A stretch of 64,000 nucleotides of DNA, taken from contig JAKOYD010000107.1 of the NCBI GenBank assembly GCA_029780695.1, positions 1-64,000 of the forward strand, written 5' to 3'. Made by a program: the position numbers and the translations under genes. The notes below the pieces were generated by a model, which was not told the DNA's origin, did no database searches, and saw only the letters and a list, made by a program, of their open reading frames with translations. Origin of the DNA: Pseudomonadota bacterium. Lineage in GTDB: Bacteria > Pseudomonadota > Gammaproteobacteria > Burkholderiales > Burkholderiaceae_C. This document shows positions 25,206 through 32,360 of this stretch, one piece after another (the first letter of the stretch is position 1; every line of letters begins with the position of its first letter).

Positions 25206-25393
25206 CCCGTTCTGCATCAGCCGGCCAAGCAGAACGGGCGAACGAGGCCCAGGGCGAACCCACGCCCGCCGACAGCAGTCCCGAGATCGACAGCGGCGAA
25301 AAAATGCCGACCGACAAACTGGTGGACATTTCCCCGCTGGCGTTGCGCATGAGCAGCCCTTTCAACGCGGGTTACTGGTTGAGCGCGGCCTGA
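25184..25393 (+). CDS. Possible small protein after barstar (uncertain)
   Basis: 69 residues in a frame overlapping the barstar 3' end, starting at a weak GTG. From about 25206 onward the codons look host-like (GC-rich third positions: GAC AGC GGC GAA ... CTG GTG GAC). The stop lies 24 bp before a strong terminator, which suggests that this frame is or was translated. The sequence EIDSGEKMPTDKLVDISPLALRMSSPFNAGYWLSAA matches nothing I recognise. It may be the 3' remnant of a longer gene or just the operon's 3' UTR. Confidence 0.3.
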   Translation: MLLFFSVARSASAGQAERANEAQGEPTPADSSPEIDSGEKMPTDKLVDISPLALRMSSPFNAGYWLSAA

Positions 25394-25416
25394 TCTCGCC
25401 GCTCGACCGCCTGATG

Positions 25417-25440
25417 AAACCCGCCTTGTGCGGGTTTTTT
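25417..25440 (+). terminator. Rho-independent terminator of the RNase-barstar operon
   Basis: AAACCCGC-CTTGT-GCGGGTTT forms an 8-bp stem with a 5-nt loop followed by a T run. It lies between the barstar operon and a convergent minus-strand gene. Confidence 0.85.
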
Positions 25441-25465
25441 CATGCCAAGGGCTCGGGGCGCTGCG

Positions 25466-25903
25466 TCAGTTCTCGCCCGCGGCCGGCCGGGGCGCGGGCG
25501 GCGCCACCGGGATAGCCGGCGTGCTGGTCGGCGCCGCGTTGCTCGTGGGCACGGCCTTGGGCTTGGGTGGCGGACGCTTGGGCAGTTCGCCCGCCGGCAC
25601 CGCCAGCGCCTGGCGCTCGCAGTCGCGCTGGGCCTGGGCACGCGCGGCGGCACCGCTGACGTTGCCGGCCTGTTGCTTGCATTTGCGCTCGACGATGCGT
25701 TCGCCCTCCAGCCGGCGCGCCAGGCAGGCGCGCATCTTGCCTTTGCGATCGCGCTCGGCGGCGCCGAATTCGCGCTGACACAGCACCATGCGCGTTGGCA
25801 GCACTTCGTCCGCGTGCACCAACGCGGGCGCCGCGGCCGGGGCACCATGGGCCGCCGTCCATGCGCAGGCCCAAAGCAGGCCGCAGGCTGTCCACCGTTT
25901 CAT
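25466..25903 (-). CDS. Exported hypothetical protein
   Basis: 145-residue protein with a signal peptide (MKRWTACGLLWACAWTAAHGAPA, cut near residue 20). The mature part contains a charged helical region with four cysteines (LCQREFGAAERDRKGKMRACLARRLEGERIVERKCKQQAG...QRDCERQAL), possibly two disulfides. A proline/alanine-rich tail (PPPKPKAVPTSNAAPTSTPAIPVAPPAPRP) follows. The cysteine spacing faintly recalls PsiF-type small periplasmic proteins, but not enough to assign it. Convergent with the RNase-barstar operon. Periplasmic location is the only supported statement. Confidence 0.6.
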   Translation of the reverse strand: MKRWTACGLLWACAWTAAHGAPAAAPALVHADEVLPTRMVLCQREFGAAERDRKGKMRACLARRLEGERIVERKCKQQAGNVSGAAARAQAQRDCERQALAVPAGELPKRPPPKPKAVPTSNAAPTSTPAIPVAPPAPRPAAGEN

Positions 25904-26062
25904 GTTCGTTTCTTCTTTGAGCGACCAGCGCCGCGCGCCTTGCCGCCCGGCACCGATACCTCCCTGTTACCGGAGTGCCGATTGTGCCTGCCGAGTCCTG
26001 CGCGCACATGACAGTGCGGCGCGATGCTCTATAGTGGCCCGACCCCCCTTTTTTGCCTTGCC

Positions 26063-27565
26063 ATGGACGCCGCCCCCGCTGGTCAGCCCACCGCCGAACT
26101 ACAAAAATCAGAGCTGCAGGCGCAAGTGATTCAAGCGCTGCAGGCCATTTTGCCGCCCGAATCGCTGTTGTGGACGGCGGAGCTGACCACGCCCTACGAA
26201 TGCGACGGCCTGACCGCTTACCGCCAGCGGCCGCTGGCCGTGGCGCTGCCCGAGAGTTACGAACAGATTCAACAGGTGTTGAAAACCTGCCACAGCCTGG
26301 GCGTTCCGGTGGTGGCGCGCGGCGCGGGCACCGGCCTGTCGGGCGGCGCCATGCCGCACGAACGCGGCGTGACGCTGTCGCTGGCCAAGTTCAACCGCAT
26401 CCTCAAGGTCGACCCGCTGGCGCGCACGGCGCAGGTGCAGTGCGGCGTGCGCAACCTGGCGATCAGCGAAGCCGCCGCCGCGCACGACCTGTATTACGCG
26501 CCCGACCCGAGCAGCCAGATTGCCTGCACCATCGGCGGCAACGTGGCCGAAAACTCGGGCGGCGTGCACTGCCTGAAGTACGGCCTGACGCTGCACAACG
26601 TGCTGAAGGTGAAAGGCTTCACGGTGGAAGGTGAGCCCATCGAATTCGGCGGCGAGGCGCTGGACGCGCCCGGCTACGACCTGCTGGCGCTGATTACCGG
26701 CAGCGAAGGCATGCTGGCCGTGACGACTGAGGTCACCGTCAAGCTGTTGCCCAAACCGCGCCTGGCGCGCTGCATCATGGCCAGCTTTGCCGACGTGCGG
26801 CACGCGGGCGATGCGGTGGCGGCGGTGATTGCGGCCGGCATCATCCCCGCCGGGCTGGAGATGATGGACAAGCCGATGACCGCCGCCGTCGAGGACTTCG
26901 TGCACGCCGGCTACGACCTGGAGGCGGCCGCCATCCTGCTGTGCGAAAGCGACGGCACGCCGGAAGAGGTGCAAGAAGAAATCGGCCGCATGGCGCAGGT
27001 GCTGACGGCGGCAGGCGCTACCAAAATTGCAGTGAGCGAATCGGAGGCCGAGCGCCTGAAGTTCTGGAGCGGGCGCAAGAATGCCTTTCCCGCCTCAGGC
27101 CGCATCAGCCCCGACTACATGTGCATGGATTCGACCATCCCGCGCAAGCGCCTGGCCGATATCCTGCTATCGATTCAGGAGATGGAGCAGAAATATGGCC
27201 TGCGCTGCTGCAACGTCTTTCACGCCGGCGACGGCAACCTGCACCCGCTGATTTTGTTCGACGCCAACGACCCGGACCAGCTGCACCGCGCCGAGCTGTT
27301 TGGCGCCGACATCCTGGAAACCAGCGTCGCCATGGGCGGCACCATCACCGGCGAGCACGGCGTGGGCATCGAAAAGCTCAACAGCATGTGCGTGCAGTTC
27401 AGCGCCGACGAAAACGAGCAGATGTTCGGCATCAAGCGCGCATTCGACCCGCAGGGGCTGCTCAATCCCGGCAAGGTCATTCCCACGCTCAACCGCTGCG
27501 CCGAGTACGGCAAGATGCTGGTGCGCGGCGGCGCGCTGCCACACCCCGAACTCGAACGTTTTTAA
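26063..27565 (+). CDS. glcD: FAD-linked oxidase, glycolate/D-lactate dehydrogenase GlcD-like
   Basis: 500-residue flavoprotein oxidising a 2-hydroxy acid such as glycolate or D-lactate. The FAD-binding PCMH half (residues about 35-230) contains VPVVARGAGTGLSGGAMP, DPSSQIACTIGGNVAENSGG and GYDLLALITGSEGMLAVTTEV. The C-terminal FAD-oxidase half carries FHAGDGNLHPLILFD, and GGTITGEHGVGIEK with the catalytic histidines. GlcD usually works with GlcE and GlcF; neither gene follows here, as lrgA/lrgB come next. ATG 26063 is preferred over an upstream TTG/ATG frame extension. An imperfect palindromic repeat lies in the N-terminal helix region. Solitary GlcD-type enzymes may be D-lactate dehydrogenases. 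Confidence 0.87.
   Translation: MDAAPAGQPTAELQKSELQAQVIQALQAILPPESLLWTAELTTPYECDGLTAYRQRPLAVALPESYEQIQQVLKTCHSLGVPVVARGAGTGLSGGAMPHERGVTLSLAKFNRILKVDPLARTAQVQCGVRNLAISEAAAAHDLYYAPDPSSQIACTIGGNVAENSGGVHCLKYGLTLHNVLKVKGFTVEGEPIEFGGEALDAPGYDLLALITGSEGMLAVTTEVTVKLLPKPRLARCIMASFADVRHAGDAVAAVIAAGIIPAGLEMMDKPMTAAVEDFVHAGYDLEAAAILLCESDGTPEEVQEEIGRMAQVLTAAGATKIAVSESEAERLKFWSGRKNAFPASGRISPDYMCMDSTIPRKRLADILLSIQEMEQKYGLRCCNVFHAGDGNLHPLILFDANDPDQLHRAELFGADILETSVAMGGTITGEHGVGIEKLNSMCVQFSADENEQMFGIKRAFDPQGLLNPGKVIPTLNRCAEYGKMLVRGGALPHPELERF
26101..26152. repeat. Degenerate palindromic element, in-frame copy G (inside glcD)
   Basis: ACAAAAATCAGAGCTGCAGG followed by CAAGCGC aligns base for base with copy M at 49086 over most of 50 bp (the AAAAATCA, AGCTGC, GCGC and CAAGCGC blocks all fall in register). 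It encodes the helix before the FAD domain. Confidence 0.4.
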
Positions 27566-27574
27566 GCCCGCGCC

Positions 27575-27943
27575 ATGGAACCCCTGCGTGGCCTGGCCTG
27601 GTTGCTGCTGCTGCAACTGCTGGGCGAGGTGCTGGCACGCGCCTTCAGCCTGCCGCTGCCCGGCCCGGTGATCGGCATGCTGCTGCTGATGCCGGCGCTT
27701 GGCTGGCGCCCGCTGCGCGAGCCGGTGACCGAAGTGGCGCGGTTTCTGCTGGCGCACCTGTCGCTGCTGTTCGTGCCGGTGGGCGTGGGCGTCATCACGC
27801 ACCTGGGCGTACTGCAGCAACACGGCTTCCGGCTGCTGGCGGTGATCGCGCTGTCGACCTGGATCGGCCTGGCCGTGAGCGCGCTCACGCTGCGTGCGCT
27901 GATGCGCGGCCGCGCGCACGCGGCGGAGGCGCCCGATGCCTGA
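27575..27943 (+). CDS. CidA/LrgA family membrane protein
   Basis: 122-residue protein with four predicted membrane helices. LPLPGPVIGMLLLMPAL is the LrgA/CidA signature (PGxxIGxxLL), and FVPVGVGVITHL matches the conserved second motif. This holin-like family works with LrgB. In bacteria and chloroplasts the pair is linked to export of pyruvate, glycolate or lactate and to control of murein hydrolases. Here it directly follows a GlcD-type enzyme (10 bp) and overlaps the lrgB-like gene by 8 nt, which favours a role in organic-acid (glycolate or lactate) transport coupled to its oxidation. That link is an inference from context. Confidence 0.85.
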   Translation: MEPLRGLAWLLLLQLLGEVLARAFSLPLPGPVIGMLLLMPALGWRPLREPVTEVARFLLAHLSLLFVPVGVGVITHLGVLQQHGFRLLAVIALSTWIGLAVSALTLRALMRGRAHAAEAPDA

Positions 27944-28661
27944 CTTTGTGCAGCTGTGGGTCTACCTGTCGTCCGCCCCGCTGTTCGGGCTGACGGCGAC
28001 GCTGGTCGTCTACCTGCTGGCGCAGCGCTTTTACGCCGCCATGGATCAGGCACCGTGGGCCAACCCAGTGTTATGGTCGGTGCTGACGCTGGGCGCCGGG
28101 CTGTTGTCCACCGGCGTGCCCTACCCGAGCTACTTCGCGGGCGCGCAGTTCATCCATTTTTTGCTCGGCCCGGCGGTGGTGGCGTTGGGTTTTCCGCTGT
28201 GGGAGCGGCGCGCGCAACTGCGCCGCGATTGGGGGCGTTTTGTGGCCGCAGCGCTGGCGGGTGGCGCGGCGGCAGCTATCAGTGCTGTAGCACTCGGATG
28301 GGCGTTGGGACTGCCGGAAGACGTGCTGCGCTCGCTGGCGCCGAAGTCGGTGACGGCACCCGTCGCCATGGGCGTGGCCGAAAAAATCGGCGGCGTGCCG
28401 GCGCTGGCGGCGGTGTTCGCGGTGCTCACGGGGCTGATCGGCGCGCTGTCGGGCAAGTACCTGTTCGCCTTGCTGGGCGTAGGCACCGACCGCGTCGGCT
28501 GGATGGCGCGCGGCTTCGCCATGGGCACCGCCGCGCACGGCATTGGCGCGGCGCGCTCGCTGCAGGTCAACCTGGACGCCGGCGCCTACGCCGGGCTGGC
28601 GCTGGGGCTGCAGGTGCTGCTGGCGTCGGTGCTGATGCCGCTGGCGGCGCGGTGGTTTTGA
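27936..28661 (+). CDS. LrgB family membrane protein
   Basis: 241-residue membrane protein with about seven helices, the partner of LrgA. Family hallmarks are YPSYFAGAQFIHFLLGPAVVALGFPLW, LAPKSVTAPVAMGVAEKIGGVPALAAVFAVLTG and MARGFAMGTAAHGIGAARSL, all typical LrgB/CidB/PLGG1 segments. PLGG1 is the chloroplast glycolate/glycerate transporter formed by an LrgA-LrgB fusion, which strengthens the suggested connection with the upstream GlcD. ATG 27936 overlaps the end of the lrgA-like gene. Ends convergent to the AbiEii-like toxin gene. Confidence 0.9.
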   Translation: MPDFVQLWVYLSSAPLFGLTATLVVYLLAQRFYAAMDQAPWANPVLWSVLTLGAGLLSTGVPYPSYFAGAQFIHFLLGPAVVALGFPLWERRAQLRRDWGRFVAAALAGGAAAAISAVALGWALGLPEDVLRSLAPKSVTAPVAMGVAEKIGGVPALAAVFAVLTGLIGALSGKYLFALLGVGTDRVGWMARGFAMGTAAHGIGAARSLQVNLDAGAYAGLALGLQVLLASVLMPLAARWF

Positions 28662-28671
28662 GCGGCGGCGA

Positions 28672-29400
28672 TCACAACACGCGCCGCAGTGCCCGGATGC
28701 GCTGCCACAGCAGTGCCTTGGGCACGCGAATCGACATGGCCTGCATGCAGCGCTCCAACCAGCCCGTGCGTTGGGCCAGCCGGTCGATCGCCCGGCCAAG
28801 GTCGCGCGCCACGGCCGCGCCGTAGGCTTGCTCTGCTTTTGAAAGCGCTTCGCGCAGCAGGGGCAAGCGTGGGCGCATCATGGCCAAGTCGATCACGTCG
28901 CGGCTGAACACCACGTCGTCGAGCCAGCGGTCGGCGTTGGCGAGCAGCTTGCTGGCGGCCAGATCGAGCGCGGTGAGTGAGGGCACGCCGCACACGTCGT
29001 CCGCCACGCGCGCGGGTTGCAGCGCGATGCGCGCTTCCAGCACGATCTCGATTTTGATCGGCTGGCCGACCACGACCACTTGGCCGCGAATGCCGTATTG
29101 GTCGGCCCGCACCGGTTGCGCGGCGGCCCAGGGCGCCGCGCCGCCGCGCGCCAGGGCTGCAAAGCCGCCCGGCCCGGTGGCCAGCAGGCGCAACTGGCGG
29201 TAATGGGCCAGGTCGGACACCAGAAAGTCGATGTCCACCGATTCGCGGAATTCGCCGTAGCGCAGCGCGATGGCGGTGCCGCCACCAAAGCTGCAGGCGT
29301 GGGCGCGCAGCAGGTCGCCATCCAGCCCTTGCAGCACGCTGGCGATGCGCTGGTGGTGCGGGCGCTCAAACACCGTCGCGTAGGTCGGGCGGCACGGCAT
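28672..29400 (-). CDS. AbiEii/AbiGii-like nucleotidyltransferase toxin
   Basis: 242-residue nucleotidyltransferase-fold protein. The core motif GGGTAIALRYGEFRESVDIDFLVSD has the GG/GS start and the D-x-D metal site (VDIDF) of the AbiEii/MenA family, whose members add nucleotides to tRNA or other targets and halt growth. Further helices include LTALDLAASKLLANADRWLDDVVFSRDVIDLAMM, typical of the family. ATG 29400 is chosen; GTG 29406 is possible. It overlaps the 3' end of the upstream regulator gene by 35 nt, in the antitoxin-toxin order. A role in phage defence or stress is inferred from the family. Confidence 0.82.
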   Translation of the reverse strand: MPCRPTYATVFERPHHQRIASVLQGLDGDLLRAHACSFGGGTAIALRYGEFRESVDIDFLVSDLAHYRQLRLLATGPGGFAALARGGAAPWAAAQPVRADQYGIRGQVVVVGQPIKIEIVLEARIALQPARVADDVCGVPSLTALDLAASKLLANADRWLDDVVFSRDVIDLAMMRPRLPLLREALSKAEQAYGAAVARDLGRAIDRLAQRTGWLERCMQAMSIRVPKALLWQRIRALRRVL

Positions 29401-29866
29401 CGTCACCGAAAGCCTGATGCAGTGCCTGCATCAACTGCCGCTCGGCGGGCGTCAGGGCCGCGTCGTCCATATGGCGGGCGTTGCGCTGGTACAGGCTCCA
29501 GGCTTGCGCGGGGCTTAAGGCTTGCGCACCGGGCATGTGCCACGCCAGCGAGCGCAACTGCGGGTAATCGGCCAGGCGCACGCGGGCGGGCAGCCAGCCG
29601 GGCGGCGCGACGGCGGCCGCGTCAGCGCCTTCAGGCAGCGCCTTCAAGCCCAGCCCCAGCGCCGCCAGCACGTTGGCATAAGCGCCCAGGGTGACGGAGG
29701 CTTCGCCTTTTTCGATGCGGTAGACCGTCACGCGCGACACGCCGGCCGCTTCGGCCAGCGCGGTGGCGGTCACGCTCAAGGCCTTTCGCTGCGTGCGCAC
29801 GGTGGCGCCCAAGACCTGGGCCGAAGCCTGGGCAGCGGGTGTCAGCTTGGGCGCGGGTGTTGGCAT
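29366..29866 (-). CDS. Xre-family antitoxin/regulator of the AbiEii-like toxin
   Basis: 166-residue protein with an N-terminal Xre helix-turn-helix (about residues 18-75: LGATVRTQRKALSVTATALAEAAGVSRVTVYRIEKGEASVTLGAYANVLAALGL). A C-terminal region (about 95-166: GWLPARVRLADYPQLRSLAWHMPGAQALSPAQAWSLYQRNARHMDDAALTPAERQLMQAL) probably contacts the toxin. It lies first in the two-gene operon, as expected for an autoregulating antitoxin. A 48-bp inverted repeat covers its promoter. The ATG at 29866 is so near the -10 hexamer that the mRNA may be leaderless, and no ribosome site is visible. Confidence 0.82.
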   Translation of the reverse strand: MPTPAPKLTPAAQASAQVLGATVRTQRKALSVTATALAEAAGVSRVTVYRIEKGEASVTLGAYANVLAALGLGLKALPEGADAAAVAPPGWLPARVRLADYPQLRSLAWHMPGAQALSPAQAWSLYQRNARHMDDAALTPAERQLMQALHQAFGDDAVPPDLRDGV

Positions 29867-29867
29867 G

Positions 29868-29915
29868 TGTTTCTCATTTTAGTCTTTTTTATATAAAAGT
29901 CAAAAATGAGAAACA
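29868..29915. promoter_or_regulatory. Operator/promoter of the Xre-AbiEii pair
   Basis: TGTTTCTCATTTT (29868-29880) and AAAATGAGAAACA (29903-29915) are exact inverted repeats. The inner flanks (AGTCTTTT / AAAAGTCA) are nearly symmetric too. Within it, the minus strand reads TTGACT, then 16 bp, then TAAAAT: a good -35/-10 pair. This AT-rich island (ATATAAAA centre) contrasts with the GC-rich surroundings and lies right at the antitoxin start codon, the expected place for autorepression. Confidence 0.75.
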
Positions 29916-29954
29916 GTTTTTGGCGATCACGGGGCGTGCCGACGGTCCCTCCGT

Positions 29955-30290
29955 CTAACCCGCGTCACCATCACCGCGCGTTTCGGCACCGACCCAATCG
30001 GCGAACGCCGGCAGCGCCTGCGCCACCGGCAGCGCGACGATGGCGGGCAGCTCGTACGGGTGCGCTGCGCGCAGCGCGGCTTCGAGCGCCGGATAACGCT
30101 CGGCCGTGGTCTTGAACAGCAGACGGAATTCGCCCTCGGCCTGCACGGCGCCCTGCCACCAGTACACACTGTCGATGGCGCTGATCTGCGCGCAGGCGGC
30201 CAGGCGCTGCTCGACCATGGCGCGGGCCAGCGCGTCGGCGTCGGCGCGCGTGGCGACGGTGGTCAGCACCAGCAGCAGGTTTTGAATCAA
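29955..30290 (-). CDS. cutA: Divalent-cation tolerance protein CutA
   Basis: 111-residue trimeric ferredoxin-like protein of the CutA family, linked genetically to copper tolerance in E. coli but of uncertain biochemical role. All conserved blocks are present: LVLTTVATRADADALARAMVEQRLAACAQI, VYWWQGAVQAEGEFRLLFKT and HPYELPAIVALPVAQALPAFADWV. The start is TTG 30290, the only codon giving the family's usual length; longer frames would read through the repeat element upstream. It lies 22 bp downstream of the aminotransferase stop on the same strand, and the intervening DNA is a palindromic element. Confidence 0.9.
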   Translation of the reverse strand: MIQNLLLVLTTVATRADADALARAMVEQRLAACAQISAIDSVYWWQGAVQAEGEFRLLFKTTAERYPALEAALRAAHPYELPAIVALPVAQALPAFADWVGAETRGDGDAG

Positions 30291-30340
30291 ATCGGCCTCT
30301 GGCGCCCGCCCATCAAGCGCTGGCAGCTTCTTTTTCAGGA
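30282..30340. repeat. Dispersed palindromic element, copy H (spans a stop and a start codon)
   Basis: TTTGAATCAAATCGGCCTCT, GGCGCCCGCC, CAAGCGCTGGCAGCTTCTTT: the family's core and tail. It encodes the last residues and the stop of the aminotransferase (30313) and reaches the TTG start of cutA (30290). Confidence 0.65.
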
Positions 30341-31479
30341 GCAACCATGCCCATGCGATCCAGCGCCGCCGCCAGCTGGCCGACGCTGCGGTCCACGTGG
30401 GCCCACTTGTCCAGGCCAAACAGGCCGATGCGGAAGGTGCGGAAATCGGCCGGCTCGTCGCACATCAGGGGCACGCCGCTGGCCGTCTGCAAACCTTGGG
30501 CGATGAATTTCTTCGCGCTCTGGATGTCCGGGTCGGTGGTGTAGCTGACCACCACGCCCGGCGCCTTGAAGCCTTCGGCCGCCACGCTGGGCAGGCCGCG
30601 CGATTCAAACAGCTGGCGCACCTTGCGGCCCAGCTCGATCTGCTGCTCGCGCACGGTGGCCAAGCCGCGCTCGCGCGTTTCTTGCATCGCGTCACGCAGT
30701 TCCAGCAGCGCCATGGTCGGCATGGTGGCGTGGTAGGCGTGGCTGCCGGTTTCGTAAGACTGCATGATCTGGTGCCACTTCTTCAAATCACAGGCATAGC
30801 TGGTGCTGGTGGTGCCTTCCATGGTTTTCAGCGCCCGATCCGACAGGCACACCATGGCGCAGGCGGGCGAGCTGCTCCAGCCCTTTTGCGGCGCGCTGAC
30901 CAGCACGTCGACACCCACCGCCTTCATGTCGACCCACATGGCGCCCGAGGCGATGCAGTCGAGCACGAACAGGCCGCCCACCGCGTGCACGGCGTCGGCG
31001 ATTTTCTTCATGTAGTCGTCGGGCAGCATCATGCCGCTGGCGGTTTCGACGTGCGGGGCAAAGACGACGGCAGGCTTGACCTGGGCGATGGTGGACACCA
31101 CCTCGTCAATCGGCGCGGGTGCCCAGGGTGACTGCGCAGCGCCGCCGGTGCGGCGCGCTTTCAGCACCGTGATGTTCTCGGGCGCGGTGATCTTGCCCGT
31201 CTCCAGAATCTGGCTCCAGCGAAAGCTGAAGAAGCCGTTGCGGATGATGACCACGCGCTGGTCGTTGGCAAACTGACGCGCCACGGCTTCCATGCCGAAG
31301 GTGCCGCTGCCGGGCACCAGCACGGCGGCGTCGGCGTGGTAGACCTCTTTCAGCATCGCCGAGATGTCTTTCATCACGCCCTGGAACTTCTTCGACATGT
31401 GGTTCAAGGCGCGGTCGGTATAGACCACCGAGAATTCAAGCAAGCCATCGGGATCAATGTTCGGCAGCAGTCCGGGCAT
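30313..31479 (-). CDS. Class V aminotransferase, alanine/serine-glyoxylate type
   Basis: 388-residue pyridoxal-phosphate enzyme. The cofactor lysine lies in VLVSAPQKGWSSSPA, preceded by the aspartate of LFVLDCIASGAMWVDM. The N-terminal glycine-rich PLP-phosphate site is LVPGSGTFGMEAVARQF, and TSTSYACDLKKW follows the lysine as in alanine/serine-glyoxylate aminotransferases. Amino donor and acceptor cannot be fixed; 2-aminoethylphosphonate-pyruvate transaminase is a less likely alternative. ATG 31479 follows CAGGAGAACCC. The C-terminal residues EKEAASA are encoded by a repeat element. Divergent from marC, followed by cutA. Confidence 0.85.
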   Translation of the reverse strand: MPGLLPNIDPDGLLEFSVVYTDRALNHMSKKFQGVMKDISAMLKEVYHADAAVLVPGSGTFGMEAVARQFANDQRVVIIRNGFFSFRWSQILETGKITAPENITVLKARRTGGAAQSPWAPAPIDEVVSTIAQVKPAVVFAPHVETASGMMLPDDYMKKIADAVHAVGGLFVLDCIASGAMWVDMKAVGVDVLVSAPQKGWSSSPACAMVCLSDRALKTMEGTTSTSYACDLKKWHQIMQSYETGSHAYHATMPTMALLELRDAMQETRERGLATVREQQIELGRKVRQLFESRGLPSVAAEGFKAPGVVVSYTTDPDIQSAKKFIAQGLQTASGVPLMCDEPADFRTFRIGLFGLDKWAHVDRSVGQLAAALDRMGMVAPEKEAASA

Positions 31480-31564
31480 GGGTTCTCCTGAAAAAGGGCG
31501 CGGCCGGCCAAGCGCCGACCTGAAACAATTCACTGTACACCCACCCACGCACCGCTGCCGCTTT

Positions 31565-32260
31565 ATGGAAATCCCTGCTTTGGCCCTGGCCTTTGGCAAG
31601 AGCTTCTTGCTCGCGCTGGCGGGCGTGCTGCCCATCCTCAACCCGCCGGCGTCGGCGCCCGTGTTCGTCAACCTGACGCGCGAGCTGGACCCCGCCCGGC
31701 GCCGCGCGCTGGCCACGCGCATCGGCCGCAACGTGGTGCTGATGCTGGGCAGCGCGATGGTGATCGGCACCTATGTGCTGGATTTTTTTGGCGTCTCGAT
31801 CCCCATCGTGCGCGTGGCGGGCGGGCTGATCGTCGCCTTCACGGCCTGGAACATGCTGTACGCGCCGCACGCGGTGAGCGCCGACAGCGCCGACAACGCC
31901 GAGATGGCGCGCAAGCTGGTGGACGACAACCACGTGCGCATCCAGGCCTTCTACCCGATGACTTTTCCGCTCACCTGCGGGCCGGGCTCGATCTCGGCCG
32001 CCATCACGGTGGGCGCGGCGCTGCACAGCCGGCAGTGGCCGGTCACCGCCGCCAACTTTGCCGGCGGACTGGCGGCGATGGTCGTCATCGGGCTGCTGGT
32101 GCTGCTGACTTACCGCTACGCCGGGCGCCTGCTGCGGCCATTGGGCGAGGTCGGCCTGGTGGTGTTTTTGCGCCTGACGGCATTCATCCTGCTGTGCGTG
32201 GGCGTGCAGATTTTTTGGGACGGGGCGAGCGAGTTGCTGCGGGGGCTGAACGCGCGTTGA
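31565..32260 (+). CDS. MarC family integral membrane protein
   Basis: 231-residue protein with six predicted membrane helices. Family motifs: FGKSFLLALAGVLPILNPPASAPVFVNLT (the conserved NPxxxxPxF block), IPIVRVAGGLIVAFTAWNML and FYPMTFPLTCGPGSISAAITVGA (the conserved PLxxGPGSI block). MarC proteins were once tied to multiple antibiotic resistance, but that has been withdrawn and the substrate is unknown. ATG 31565 is the first good start. Convergent with putA, with a strong palindromic element in between. Confidence 0.9.
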   Translation: MEIPALALAFGKSFLLALAGVLPILNPPASAPVFVNLTRELDPARRRALATRIGRNVVLMLGSAMVIGTYVLDFFGVSIPIVRVAGGLIVAFTAWNMLYAPHAVSADSADNAEMARKLVDDNHVRIQAFYPMTFPLTCGPGSISAAITVGAALHSRQWPVTAANFAGGLAAMVVIGLLVLLTYRYAGRLLRPLGEVGLVVFLRLTAFILLCVGVQIFWDGASELLRGLNAR

Positions 32261-32278
32261 ACCTGCGGCGTGGCCGGA

Positions 32279-32338
32279 TTTCAAGGAATATCCGGCTCTG
32301 GCGCTTGCCAGGCAAGCGCGAGCAGCTATCTTTTATAG
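32279..32338. repeat. Dispersed palindromic element, copy I (between marC and putA)
   Basis: GCGCTTGCC-A-GGCAAGCGC is a perfect 9-bp arm palindrome flanked by the family's CCGGCTCTG and GAGCAGCTATCTTTTATAG tails. Being between convergent genes, it could terminate transcription in both directions. Confidence 0.8.
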
Positions 32339-32360
32339 AGCACCCAGATCTGCCTCGACT

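Noticed and set aside
28255..28300. GCAGCTATCAGTGCTGTAGC inside the lrgB-like gene as another palindromic element
   Set aside because: It matches only the AGCTAT tail and encodes normal family residues, so chance similarity is more likely.
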